Part shown: positions 51,936 to 61,129 of the stretch, piece after piece
How the letters are laid out: every line of letters begins with the position of its first letter
How positions within the stretch are numbered: the first letter of the stretch is position 1
Source: Mucilaginibacter aquatilis
GTDB taxonomy: Bacteria > Bacteroidota > Bacteroidia > Sphingobacteriales > Sphingobacteriaceae
Direction: 5' to 3'
DNA length: 64,000 nt
Assembly: GCF_009755275.1 (NCBI RefSeq)
Contig: NZ_WQLA01000004.1
Coordinates: forward strand, 1-64,000
Position numbers and translations under genes: made by a program
The notes under the pieces: generated by a model
Seen by the model: only the letters and a program-made list of their open reading frames with translations
Told to the model about the DNA's origin: nothing
Databases searched by the model: none

Positions 51936-52619
51936 TCAATCGCGCCATAAAAACGGAAACAATATAAGAGATACTGCTATCACTATCACATTAATTGCAC
52001 CCAGTACACCAAAGTTACCATAAGTAAGACTGCGTTCAACACCATCCATAGCACTCTTACTAATTTTTACCAGCAACATAATTACAGGTATTATCACCGG
52101 GAAACTCAATATAGCCATTAAAGTTCCGTTGTTACCGGCTTTGGCTGCTATAGCCGAAACCATAGTAAATACAGTAGAAAACGTTACACTGCCTGATAAC
52201 ACCACCAGGAAATACCATAAGGCATCGCCAACGTTATTAGTAAAAAAAAGGATGTAAACTATGAGCGCCAATGTGCTTAACAAACCCATGAGCAAGGCGT
52301 TGTAGACTGTTTTAGATAAAATTATAGCATGCGGACTTGCAATGGTGTAGTAATAAAGCAGACGACTTCGGCTTTCTTGAAGGAAACTTTTAGCAATGGC
52401 GTTTACAGAAGCAAACAGGATGATTATCCAAAACAATACGTTCCAAACTACAGGGTACCCTTGACTTTTTGTAAAGCCGGGCGTTAAATTAAACGCTATA
52501 TAACAAACAAAAACGGTAGAAACAATATAAAGCAACACCCCGTTGAATGCATATTTAGAGCGCCACTCCAATAATATTTCTTTCCTGAGCAAATAGCCTG
52601 TTTGGCGCAATAATTTCAT
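51936..52619 (-). CDS. ccmB: Haem exporter protein CcmB
   Basis: Membrane subunit of the CcmAB ABC transporter of system I cytochrome c maturation. 227 residues with six hydrophobic segments, the opening LRKEILLEWRSKYAFNG (11-27) and a central FASVNAIAKSFLQESRSRL which match CcmB. The ATPase partner ccmA is not in the window. It starts at 52619 just 6 nt from a -7-like TATATTTG (52625-52632), so the message may be leaderless. Confidence 0.88.
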   Translation of the reverse strand: MKLLRQTGYLLRKEILLEWRSKYAFNGVLLYIVSTVFVCYIAFNLTPGFTKSQGYPVVWNVLFWIIILFASVNAIAKSFLQESRSRLLYYYTIASPHAIILSKTVYNALLMGLLSTLALIVYILFFTNNVGDALWYFLVVLSGSVTFSTVFTMVSAIAAKAGNNGTLMAILSFPVIIPVIMLLVKISKSAMDGVERSLTYGNFGVLGAINVIVIAVSLILFPFLWRD

Positions 52620-52624
52620 TACTG

Positions 52625-52632
52625 CAAATATA
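52625..52632 (-). promoter_or_regulatory. Candidate -7 box adjacent to the ccmB start
   Basis: TATATTTG on the minus strand matches TAnnTTTG; its 3' end is 5 nt from the ccmB start codon. Confidence 0.45.
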
Positions 52633-52680
52633 GCAAAAAGCTGTTGTGGCTTGCTAAGGTTTAATGACAGGCAGTAAAAC

Positions 52681-54627
52681 TTAAGCTAACTGCTTACCCT
52701 TTGATATCTCAAGCAGATGTTGCATTTTTTCATGCAATTGGTATGGCTGAAACGGTTTAGATAGAATATCGTTCATACCAGCCGAGAGCGCCTGTTGCTG
52801 CTCATGATCAAAAGTGGCTGCCGATAAAGAGATGATTGGTATACTGCGCTTTGGTTCTGCAAAGTTCATACGGATAGTTTTGGCAGCGTCATACCCATTC
52901 ATTTCGGGCATATGCGTATCCATCAATATCAGGTCAAAATCTTTCGCCAGCAATTTATCAAGTACTTTTTGTCCGTTGTCTACTATCTCAAAGTTTACAT
53001 TCCAGTCTTTAAGCATCTTCGACATCATAAATTGATTCACCAAGTTATCTTCGGCTACCAATACATGTACATCTATAAACGGAGTTAAACTTCTTTGCTT
53101 GTTACCGTCAATCTTTTCAGCCTTAGGGGCATCAGCAACAGCGTACCAGTTAGTAAAGTTAAATACGCTCCCACTACCTATCTGACTACTTACCGTGAGT
53201 TCGCCCCCTTTAAGTTCAATAAGTTTTTTAACTATGGTGAGCCCCAGTCCGGTGCCACCATATTTAGTCAGTGTATCATCTTCAGCCTGCTCAAATGATT
53301 CAAATATTTTTGCAAGCCGATCTGTGGCAATACCGATTCCTGTATCGATAACGCTAAACTTAACTTTTACATTACTCTCAACATTTTGCAATACCGAAAG
53401 TACCAGCTTAACATAGCCGCGCTCGGTAAATTTAATGGCATTGCTAAGCAAGTTCATCAATATTTGATTAAGGCGCAGGGCATCAAAAAGCAAGCATTGA
53501 GGCACATCACTATCAATTTCCAGCAGCAGATCAATGTTTTTTTCGTCGGCTTTATATTTAAGTAAATCAAAAGTAGCCTGAACTACCTGGCGTACATTAT
53601 TATTTTTACGAATAATGCTAAACTTACCTGCTTCTATTTTAGATATATCAAGCACGTCATTAATAACACCCAGTAATGATTGTGAGGAAACATCAAGCAA
53701 GTCAACTATATTTCTTTGATGCTCATCAAGGTCGCCCTTGCGCAACATGTTGGTTAGGCCCAAAATACCGTTAACAGGCGTGCGCAACTCGTGGCTCATG
53801 TTTGCCAGAAAGCTTTCTTTAACCTTACGTGAATGCTCGGCTGCCTCTTTTGATTTGATGAGCTCCTGCTGATAGCTTTTCTGCGGTGACACATCACTTA
53901 TATTAATAAATAATATTTTATTATTATAAGTAATACGACACTCGGCCCAAATAGTACGTTTATCAAACGTTTCTAATTGATATTCGGCTACTGCAAAGCT
54001 CATGTTGTTGTTTACAATCTCAGAGAGCTTTTTACGCAGTTTTGGCTGATCGTCCGGCACGGCCATATCAACAATACTTGTTTGTTCAAGCTCGTTAACC
54101 TGGTAGCCAAGCAACTTTTTTACAGCCTGATTTATCGAAAGTATACGAAAAGTTTTAGCATCAACGGTGGTAATGATATCAGCAGAATTTTTAACCATTA
54201 TGGCATAGTTCTGCAACTCCTCATTCTTCTCCTTGATGTCTTTCTGGTGTTGAGCTAACTGAATAAATGCATCAACTTTGGCTGATGTTATATAGGGGTC
54301 GAGTGGTTTATACAAGTAGTCAACTGCACCTGTACCAAACCCTTTAACTGCGTACTTAGATTCTTTGGAGATTGCTGTAACAAATATGATGAGTATGTCT
54401 TTAGTGCGCGGATTTGCTTTGAGCATTTCCACCAATTCAAAGCCGTCAATCTCAGGCATCTGAACATCAACCAGGGCAATACTAATTTGATTTTCCCAGG
54501 CAATGCGCAAGGCTTCATTTGGTGATGTAGTAGAAATTATATTGATATCATCGCGGCGGAGCAAAGCCTCCAACGCAACAATATTTTCTTCCCTATCATC
54601 AACAACTAATATATTAACGGCACTCAT
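52681..54627 (-). CDS. Hybrid histidine kinase (REC-PAS-HisKA-HATPase-REC)
   Basis: A 648-residue cytoplasmic protein with no membrane segment, started at 54627. The N-terminal receiver (about 4-120) has VVDDREENIVAL with a phospho-Asp in ALVDVQMPEIDG. A PAS domain (about 135-255) follows, then HisKA with FLANMSHELRTPVNGI (His about 284), HATPase (about 390-510; NLLSNAIKFTERG, DTGIGI, GGTGLGLTIVK), and a C-terminal receiver (about 530-640; VAEDNLVNQF, LILMDTHMPEMNG). It could receive phosphate via the first REC and pass it through the second. It is last in the cluster with CheB, CheR and the larger hybrid kinase. Confidence 0.92.
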   Translation of the reverse strand: MSAVNILVVDDREENIVALEALLRRDDINIISTTSPNEALRIAWENQISIALVDVQMPEIDGFELVEMLKANPRTKDILIIFVTAISKESKYAVKGFGTGAVDYLYKPLDPYITSAKVDAFIQLAQHQKDIKEKNEELQNYAIMVKNSADIITTVDAKTFRILSINQAVKKLLGYQVNELEQTSIVDMAVPDDQPKLRKKLSEIVNNNMSFAVAEYQLETFDKRTIWAECRITYNNKILFINISDVSPQKSYQQELIKSKEAAEHSRKVKESFLANMSHELRTPVNGILGLTNMLRKGDLDEHQRNIVDLLDVSSQSLLGVINDVLDISKIEAGKFSIIRKNNNVRQVVQATFDLLKYKADEKNIDLLLEIDSDVPQCLLFDALRLNQILMNLLSNAIKFTERGYVKLVLSVLQNVESNVKVKFSVIDTGIGIATDRLAKIFESFEQAEDDTLTKYGGTGLGLTIVKKLIELKGGELTVSSQIGSGSVFNFTNWYAVADAPKAEKIDGNKQRSLTPFIDVHVLVAEDNLVNQFMMSKMLKDWNVNFEIVDNGQKVLDKLLAKDFDLILMDTHMPEMNGYDAAKTIRMNFAEPKRSIPIISLSAATFDHEQQQALSAGMNDILSKPFQPYQLHEKMQHLLEISKGKQLA

Positions 54628-54658
54628 AATAAGTAGGTAAAGGTACAAATATGCTAAG

Positions 54659-55303
54659 CTAAACCTGTAATAACTGAAATATTTGATTTGAGCTTAATAC
54701 GTAATCTGCTGCATCAATGTTTATCGCAGCCGCAGGCATATCCTTCATTTCTGCATCAGCCGGATCCTGTACTATAGTAAGTGATCCATTATTACGCAGT
54801 TTCAACAATCCCTCCGCCCCATCCTGGTTGGCTCCAGACAAAAGCACAGCTGTACATTTGTCCTTAAAAACATCGGCAGCACTTTCAAATGTTACATCGA
54901 TAGATGGCTTGGAATACCAGACTGCCTCTGAGACATCCAAGCTAAATTGTTTTTCATTTTCAACCAGCGTATGGTAGTTTGCCGGTGCTATGTAAATGGT
55001 GTTACTATCTATTCTATCCTTGTCGCTTATCTCACGGAGGTACATACGACTATTTTCAGCGAACAGTTTTTCAATTTCACTAAAAAAATTTTTTTTCCGG
55101 TGAATGATAATGATTACCGTTTTATTCAAATCGGCAGGCAAATTTTTGACTGCATGAAATAACAGCTTGAACGACCCGGCCGAACCTGCAAGCAACAAAA
55201 CCTTGGAGTTATGCCACCTATCCTTAATGTCGTTACTAAGCTCCAATTTTTTGATAAATATTTTCTTTGGAATTGATTGTCTTGAAGCGCCTCTTAAAGG
55301 CAT
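54659..55303 (-). CDS. cheB: CheB-type methylesterase domain protein without receiver
   Basis: Protein-glutamate methylesterase domain lacking the N-terminal receiver of classical CheB. The serine nucleophile is in LLLAGSAGSFKLL, the histidine in IIIIHRKKNFF, the acid in LSGANQDGAEG, and IYIAPANYHTLVE is the conserved domain core. The start is unsettled: ATG at 55303 or 55330, both inside cheR, or TTG at 55246. Overlap with the end of cheR (55236) suggests translational coupling. Substrate receptors are unknown, as no MCP gene is in the window. Confidence 0.82.
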   Translation of the reverse strand: MPLRGASRQSIPKKIFIKKLELSNDIKDRWHNSKVLLLAGSAGSFKLLFHAVKNLPADLNKTVIIIIHRKKNFFSEIEKLFAENSRMYLREISDKDRIDSNTIYIAPANYHTLVENEKQFSLDVSEAVWYSKPSIDVTFESAADVFKDKCTAVLLSGANQDGAEGLLKLRNNGSLTIVQDPADAEMKDMPAAAINIDAADYVLSSNQIFQLLQV

Positions 55304-56075
55304 CGGAGCGTATAGCCTCCTTGCTGCCAAGACACAAGAAACCTAACGGACATAAGCTTTTGTAAAACAAGTCCAATATCTTTTCCTGCAAATGCGATTC
55401 GAAATAGATGAATACGTTACGGCAACTAATCATCTGAAACTCGTTGAACACATTGTCAGATATAAGATTATGAACCGAGAATAATGTATTCTGCTTCAAC
55501 TCGGCTTGTACGGTTGCTGCATCATATAAAATGGTAAAATGATCGGTAATGGTGCCTGGCAGGCCACAGTACTGATAGTTTTCGGCGTATGATTTAATTT
55601 TGCGTAAACTGTAAATGCCCTTCTTTGCTTCCTTCAGCACTTCTGTATTTATATCGGTACCGTATATAAAAGATTTTTTGTGCAATCCGGCTTCACGCAA
55701 AAGTATAGCCAATGAGTAAGCCTCCTCGCCTGATGAACAACCGGCACTCCATATTTTTACATGCTGAAAGGTTGACAGGTAAGGCAGCACTTGTGCATTC
55801 AGCGCCTTATAAAATAAAGGGTCGCGAAACATTTCGGTAACGTTCACAGTAACTTCTTCCAAAAAGTGCTGAAAGAACGCCGCATCATTAATTAAAAGAT
55901 GCTTGAGATCATAAAACTCAAGCTTCTTTAACTGCATAATACGCGTTATGCGCCTTTTAAGTGAAGCTTTTGAATAACCCGAAAAATCAAACCCATGTAT
56001 TTTTTTTACAACGTTTACAAGCTCATCAATTTCTACAGGCGTTAAGCCTTGCGTGTCTGTACTTTCATTTATCAT
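55236..56075 (-). CDS. cheR: CheR-type protein methyltransferase
   Basis: SAM-dependent methyltransferase for glutamate side chains of receptors (279 residues). The N-terminal helical domain (about 10-70) is followed by the CheR core TVNVTEMFRDPLFYKAL, then the SAM-binding IWSAGCSSGEEAYSLAILL (about 108-126), RNVFIYFE and a C-terminal LCLGSKEAIRSD. It is 3 nt after the large hybrid kinase and overlaps the CheB gene, a tight operon. Confidence 0.92.
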   Translation of the reverse strand: MINESTDTQGLTPVEIDELVNVVKKIHGFDFSGYSKASLKRRITRIMQLKKLEFYDLKHLLINDAAFFQHFLEEVTVNVTEMFRDPLFYKALNAQVLPYLSTFQHVKIWSAGCSSGEEAYSLAILLREAGLHKKSFIYGTDINTEVLKEAKKGIYSLRKIKSYAENYQYCGLPGTITDHFTILYDAATVQAELKQNTLFSVHNLISDNVFNEFQMISCRNVFIYFESHLQEKILDLFYKSLCPLGFLCLGSKEAIRSDAFKRRFKTINSKENIYQKIGA

Positions 56076-56078
56076 AAA

Positions 56079-59000
56079 TTACCCCTCTAACCATAACTGC
56101 ATCAATGATATCAAACGGTCCATATCAATTGGTTTAGTTATGTAATCATTAGCGCCGGCGGCCAAACACTTTTCTCTATCTTCTTTCATAGCTTTGGCCG
56201 TTAGTGCTATTACAGGTAATTTATTCCATTTGTTTTGTTTTCTTATTTGCCGTGTTGCTTCGTAGCCATCCATTTTTGGCATCATAATGTCCATCAGCAC
56301 TATATCAACCCCTTCGGTAGCTTCAAGTTTTTCAAGCGCCTCGTCGCCGTCATTAGCTATCTCAACAATCAGATCATATTGTTGCAATGCACTGCTTAAG
56401 GCAAATATGTTGCGCATATCATCATCAACAATGAGCACTTTTTTACCTTTAAGGCTATCTTTTCCTTTGTTTGGTGCAAAGGTTTTTGGAGCCGACTCTG
56501 CTGATGGTGACGAGCTTACCTTATGAAGGAATAAATTAACCTCATCAATCAACCTATCAGCCGATTTGTTGGTTTTCATTACCATGGCATTAGCGTACTG
56601 CATCAAACGGTTAACTGAAGTTTTATCCAGTTCCATAGCCGTATTCACAATTACCGGAAGCTCGGCAAAACGATCAATGGCTTTGATTCGGTCAAGTAAA
56701 TCAAGGCCCGATTCGTCAGGAAGGTTCAAATCCAATATCACGCATTGATATTCATTTTGCTGCAGCATGTTAAATGCCTGTTGACCGTTAAATGCCTGGT
56801 CAACCGTAATTCCCTGTTTTTGCATCAGGTCCTTCAACGCCTGACTTTGCGCTTCGTGATCTTCAACCAGTAGTATTTGTTTAAACGAAACACCACTTTG
56901 GCTCATCATATCGTTAAAGAGCTTATCAAGCGTTTCGGTGTTTATAGGCTTTTTCATAAAGCTTATAGCACCCTCTTTGCGCACCCTGTTTGCAGCTGCC
57001 TCTCCGGCAGACATTAAGTGGACAGGAATATCTTTGGTTGAAGCATCAGCTTTAAGTTCCTTCAATATTTGCCACCCATCTTTGCCAGGCAGCATAATAT
57101 CAAGTATAACGGCGTCAGGCATGTTGTCTTTGATAAACTCAGGCGCATTGGTACCTTCATTCAGCATCAAAGCTTCATATCCATGGTCGCGGGCATAGTC
57201 TTGTAATATGTCGGCAAAGTTTTTATCGTCTTCAACAATTACTACCAACGGAGTTGTGCGGCCTGGTTTACGTATTTGCGCTTGCGAAGCCGGTTTCAAT
57301 GGCTCAGAAACCGGTTTGAAACTTTCAACTGTAGGAACCTGCGGCTCTTCTTCGCTGCGGGCTGTTGGCGTACCCGTTACCGGAATAGTTAAAATGAATT
57401 CACTGCCACGGCCAACCTCGCTGCTAAGTGTTATTTCTCCACCTAAAAGCGCCGCCAATTCACGGCTTATTGAAAGGCCTAAACCGGTGCCGCCGTACTT
57501 ACGGCTGGTAGAACCATCGGCCTGCTGGAATGCTTCAAAAATAATTCTTTGCTTCTCAGGAGCTATACCTATACCGCTATCTTTTATTGCAAAGCTAATT
57601 GTCCCTTCATTTTTACCAGGAAGCGCCTTAATAGCTATGCTGCCATTTTCAGGAGTAAACTTGAAGGCATTTGAAAGAAGGTTTTTGATGACTTGCTCAA
57701 CCCTTACCTTATCAGTAAATATAATGTCAGGAACATTAGTTACCTGATTGGTGAAGCTTATATTTTTATTACCGGCAACTTCGGCAAAAAGCATCTCCAT
57801 GTCTTTCAATATCTCAGACACACGGATGTCGTCATAATTTAAATCAAGCTTGCCCGATTCAATTTTTGATAAATCAAGGATATCATTTATAAGTGTAAGC
57901 AGATCATTACCGGCATTAAAAATTACGCTGGCATATTTAATCTGATCTTCACTTAAATTATCTGTCTTATTATCTTTTAATATGCGCGCTAAAACCAATA
58001 TACTATTCAACGGCGTGCGCAACTCGTGACTCATATTAGCTAAAAACTCCGATTTGTATTTGCCGGTAGTTTCCAGCTCCGTAACCTTAAGGTTTATGGC
58101 TGCACGAGCTTCTTCAATAGCTTGATTTTTTTCTTCAAGCAAGCTGGCCTTTTCCTCAAGCTCGGCGTTGATGGTACGCAGCTCTTCCTGCTGAACGCGC
58201 AACTCCTCTTCAGAGGCCTGCAGCATTTCAGTTTTGTTCAGAAGCTCCTCATTAGTAACGCGCATTTCTTCCTGTTGGGCTTCCAGCTCCTCGGCCTGTT
58301 GCTGCGTTTCTTCAAACAAGTCATGCATTATGGTGCGGGCCTGCGCAGTATTTATTGCAATACCAATATCATCCGCCGCAGCTAAAATGTATTCTTTGTC
58401 AACCTCTTTCACCTCCTTTTGGAAAGCAACTTCCATTACGCCTTTTAGCTTTTTGTCAAAGAAGAATGGCACAATAAGGATTTCGGCAAGTTCCTGATCA
58501 ATAATGGACGTTTGGAGTTTCAGTTTATCGTTCAAATTACCTTTGATAGTAGCCGATTTTTGATCTTGCGCTACCTGCCCCATCCAACCTTCAGACAATT
58601 TGATTTTAGGCTTTAATACACCTAAATCATGAAAAGCGTAGTAAGAATATAGGTCTAAGTTTTCGTCATTCTCGTTATAAAGGTATAGGGTTCCGCTTAG
58701 AGCGTTGGTATACTTGCAAACCTCATTTAATACATTTTCGGCAAGTTCTTTTTCATTTTGCTGCCCCTGCATCTTTTCGTTCAGCAAGCCTATGCCTGTG
58801 AGTAGCCAGTTTCGCTGTTCATTCTCAGCAAGTACTTGGCCCAACTCAGTATTTGTATCCTTAATCTCCGCCTCTATCTTCTTTTGTTGTTCAAACGTTT
58901 TTTGAATATAAAAGAATAATACAACGATGATGATCAAAAATATTACTGAGCCCGTAGTTATGGTTAAAATAGTTGAATAGGCCGCCTGAGTAGTTTGTGC

Positions 59001-59519
59001 CTTACCAATGGTTAACGAGCGTGTTTCAACCCTATTAATTTCGTCAATTGTTGTACGAATGCTATCCATTAACGCTTTACCGTTAATGAGCATATCATGA
59101 GCCACCATGTACTCAAGGCCTAGGTCGTCACGCTTTTCAACATTGGTTTTCATTAGCCCCAACTGGTTGTTGGTTAACGTAAACAGCATGTTTACGTTGC
59201 CTTGCTGGTCGGCATCGTTAATAACCAAACTCTCGAGCTTTGATAAGTTTTGACTGATACGTGGCAAGGCAGCGTTATACGGATCTAAAAACTTAAGCTT
59301 GTTCGTTGCCACGTAACCGCGCATACCGGTTTCAGCGTCAATAAGGTTTTGTAATACATTGCGTGATGTAGTTACAATTTCCTGGCTATGCTCTACAGAT
59401 TTTTGATTATCTTGAAGCTGGTTGATGCTGCGGAAAGAGAATATACCGACTATAAATACCAGCACAATGGATAACGCAAAGCCAATTAAGACCTGCGTGC
59501 GGAAGTTTAACTTAAGCAT
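56079..59519 (-). CDS. CHASE3-GAF hybrid histidine kinase with three receivers
   Basis: A 1146-residue membrane sensor. TM1 (about 10-28), periplasmic CHASE3 (about 38-175), TM2 (about 187-205), no HAMP recognisable, GAF (about 250-390), a long coiled coil (395-490, with several QEELR-type repeats), HisKA with FLANMSHELRTPLNSI (His498), HATPase (about 600-735; DSGIGIAPEKQ, GGTGLGLSISREL), then three receivers (about 775-890, 905-1015, 1028-1146; VVIVEDDKNFADIL, ILLVEDHEAQSQ, VLIVDDDMRNIFAL). It leads a four-gene cluster (this gene, cheR, cheB, REC-PAS kinase). Similar architectures act in stress signalling in other bacteria. Confidence 0.93.
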   Translation of the reverse strand: MLKLNFRTQVLIGFALSIVLVFIVGIFSFRSINQLQDNQKSVEHSQEIVTTSRNVLQNLIDAETGMRGYVATNKLKFLDPYNAALPRISQNLSKLESLVINDADQQGNVNMLFTLTNNQLGLMKTNVEKRDDLGLEYMVAHDMLINGKALMDSIRTTIDEINRVETRSLTIGKAQTTQAAYSTILTITTGSVIFLIIIVVLFFYIQKTFEQQKKIEAEIKDTNTELGQVLAENEQRNWLLTGIGLLNEKMQGQQNEKELAENVLNEVCKYTNALSGTLYLYNENDENLDLYSYYAFHDLGVLKPKIKLSEGWMGQVAQDQKSATIKGNLNDKLKLQTSIIDQELAEILIVPFFFDKKLKGVMEVAFQKEVKEVDKEYILAAADDIGIAINTAQARTIMHDLFEETQQQAEELEAQQEEMRVTNEELLNKTEMLQASEEELRVQQEELRTINAELEEKASLLEEKNQAIEEARAAINLKVTELETTGKYKSEFLANMSHELRTPLNSILVLARILKDNKTDNLSEDQIKYASVIFNAGNDLLTLINDILDLSKIESGKLDLNYDDIRVSEILKDMEMLFAEVAGNKNISFTNQVTNVPDIIFTDKVRVEQVIKNLLSNAFKFTPENGSIAIKALPGKNEGTISFAIKDSGIGIAPEKQRIIFEAFQQADGSTSRKYGGTGLGLSISRELAALLGGEITLSSEVGRGSEFILTIPVTGTPTARSEEEPQVPTVESFKPVSEPLKPASQAQIRKPGRTTPLVVIVEDDKNFADILQDYARDHGYEALMLNEGTNAPEFIKDNMPDAVILDIMLPGKDGWQILKELKADASTKDIPVHLMSAGEAAANRVRKEGAISFMKKPINTETLDKLFNDMMSQSGVSFKQILLVEDHEAQSQALKDLMQKQGITVDQAFNGQQAFNMLQQNEYQCVILDLNLPDESGLDLLDRIKAIDRFAELPVIVNTAMELDKTSVNRLMQYANAMVMKTNKSADRLIDEVNLFLHKVSSSPSAESAPKTFAPNKGKDSLKGKKVLIVDDDMRNIFALSSALQQYDLIVEIANDGDEALEKLEATEGVDIVLMDIMMPKMDGYEATRQIRKQNKWNKLPVIALTAKAMKEDREKCLAAGANDYITKPIDMDRLISLMQLWLEG

Positions 59520-59633
59520 TTTATAGGATAAGAATGTAATATCAGCCCTTGCGAGACTAACGAATCAAAGCTAACAATAAATCAAAATATGTTGAAATAA
59601 AAATCTTTTCGTACGAGGAATTACCTATAATAG

Positions 59634-60011
59634 TTACCACTTCTTGAAAACTACAAATACGGCAAGCATAATCAACCCAAAACCTACCATATGGTTCCAG
59701 GCAATTTTCTCGGTTTTAAAAAACAGCGTGGTAAATATCATAAAAATGGTAATGGTAAGTGCCTCTTGAATTACTTTGAGTTGTAATAAGCTAAAGGGGC
59801 CTCCCTCCTCCTCGAAACCGGCCCTGTTTGCAGGTACCTGGAAAAGGTATTCAAAAAAAGCCATACCCCAGCTAAGCAAAATCACCATTATAAGCGGAAG
59901 GTTTTTTGCCCATTGAAAATCTTTAAACCGCAAATGCCCATACCAGGCAAACGTCATAAACGTATTAGAAATAATAAGGAACAGTATTGTTTTTATTCCA
60001 CGCGCCAGCAT
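59634..60011 (-). CDS. DUF486 / DMT-like small membrane protein
   Basis: A 125-residue protein with four predicted membrane segments and the family opening TILFLIISNTFMTFAWYGHL. DUF486 belongs to the drug/metabolite transporter clan and has no confirmed substrate. It follows a small membrane-protein gene (12 nt) on the same strand, and its own downstream gap holds nothing notable. Confidence 0.85.
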   Translation of the reverse strand: MLARGIKTILFLIISNTFMTFAWYGHLRFKDFQWAKNLPLIMVILLSWGMAFFEYLFQVPANRAGFEEEGGPFSLLQLKVIQEALTITIFMIFTTLFFKTEKIAWNHMVGFGLIMLAVFVVFKKW

Positions 60012-60023
60012 ATTAAATCAATT

Positions 60024-60458
60024 TCATGACTTAACATCGGTTACTGTGGTTTGTTGCGTGAGCGGAAATCTTTCTTTGGGATTGGCAAGGATGCTTAAAA
60101 CAGGACCGGCAAAAAGCAAGTACCAGCCCCATTTAAATTTTATTTGATGTGTAAAAAAACCGGCAATTCCCTTAAATGGTATGAAGCTGAAAAAATCGTG
60201 CACCTTTAACTGCGCTGCAGTAAATACCAATAACACCAATGCCAAACCTATCCACGCCACAAGGCGGGCTATTGAAAATTTGCGCAGTATAACGCAGGCT
60301 ACGCCCACTACAGCCATTAATAAGACAACCATGGCAAATGCCTTTTCCAAACCGTACAAATTGTAAGTTTTTAAGCCAAAAGCGGTAATTAAGGGGCACC
60401 ATGTACCGGCAAGCAGCAATATAAATCCAAAAAATGACAAAAACGATTTGGGCGACAT
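60024..60458 (-). CDS. Hypothetical integral membrane protein
   Basis: A 144-residue protein with four hydrophobic segments (about 5-25, 38-58, 65-83, 110-126) and a polar C-terminus (NPKERFPLTQQTTVTD). No known family recognised. It lies 48 nt after gldC and 12 nt before the DUF486 gene, so it probably belongs to the same transcription unit. Confidence 0.7.
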   Translation of the reverse strand: MSPKSFLSFFGFILLLAGTWCPLITAFGLKTYNLYGLEKAFAMVVLLMAVVGVACVILRKFSIARLVAWIGLALVLLVFTAAQLKVHDFFSFIPFKGIAGFFTHQIKFKWGWYLLFAGPVLSILANPKERFPLTQQTTVTDVKS

Positions 60459-60506
60459 ACGTTTTGGGTGGCTGAGTTTTGTAAAAAGGTTTTTAGCAGT
60501 TAAAGA

Positions 60507-60836
60507 TTACTTTGTGATTTCCATTTTTTCGGCAAAGTGAGCACAATAGTCGCGCAAATCTTCTACAATATTCGTTTCACCTGTAGCACGTAAAAAGCTA
60601 TCACCCATAGTTTGCAACGTTTCAAAGAAAAACTTCTTCATTTCGTTAACCGGCATATCTTTAGTCCATAAATCAATACGCATGGTATTTTTATAATTAT
60701 GATCCCATAAAGCCAGCATGAAAGATTTTACCGGAACAGCATCTTTGTTAGCGGCATCGGTAGACTCCCAGGTAATTTTTTCAGGAACGTTATTATCGTC
60801 AAGATCTACAATTAATTTAATCTCAGCTCTTTTCAT
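60507..60836 (-). CDS. gldC: Gliding motility-associated protein GldC
   Basis: A 109-residue protein of the GldC family (RAEIKLIVDLDDNNVPEKIT with a central WESTDAANKDA). GldC is an accessory factor of gliding and type IX secretion in Flavobacterium and is also retained in non-gliding Bacteroidota, where its role is unclear. No other gld or por gene is in the window. The surrounding small genes probably form an operon. Confidence 0.88.
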   Translation of the reverse strand: MKRAEIKLIVDLDDNNVPEKITWESTDAANKDAVPVKSFMLALWDHNYKNTMRIDLWTKDMPVNEMKKFFFETLQTMGDSFLRATGETNIVEDLRDYCAHFAEKMEITK

Positions 60837-60847
60837 TTATTCAATTA

Positions 60848-61117
60848 TTATTTTACAAGTAAATATATAACCACTGTAAGCGCTATAAAGCTGCCTTCAA
60901 TAAGCCAAAGGGTTTTTAAGTCTTTAAAAAAATTACGAAAAATCATATCCAGGAAAGCCGAACCCACCGCATAAACCAAGAAAACCAGGGCAATTGCGCC
61001 GGTAAGCTGCTGTGGCTGGTTATCAATAATACTTGCCGGTTTAAACAGCCATGTAATTAATGCCAGTACTAAAAAAAAGGCCGTGGCAAAGTTTAAGGGG
61101 GTTATTCTAATTTTCAT
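60848..61117 (-). CDS. Hypothetical small membrane protein
   Basis: An 89-residue protein with three predicted membrane segments (about 8-24, 38-57, 70-88) and a short polar loop. No family recognised. It is 12 nt after the DEAD-box gene and 11 nt before gldC, in a run of closely spaced genes. Confidence 0.7.
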   Translation of the reverse strand: MKIRITPLNFATAFFLVLALITWLFKPASIIDNQPQQLTGAIALVFLVYAVGSAFLDMIFRNFFKDLKTLWLIEGSFIALTVVIYLLVK

Positions 61118-61129
61118 TCTTTCGAAAAG

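Noticed and set aside
57208-57747. Plus-strand 179-residue frame inside the large hybrid kinase
   Set aside because: Shadow of the conserved kinase domain codons; no independent start context or family.
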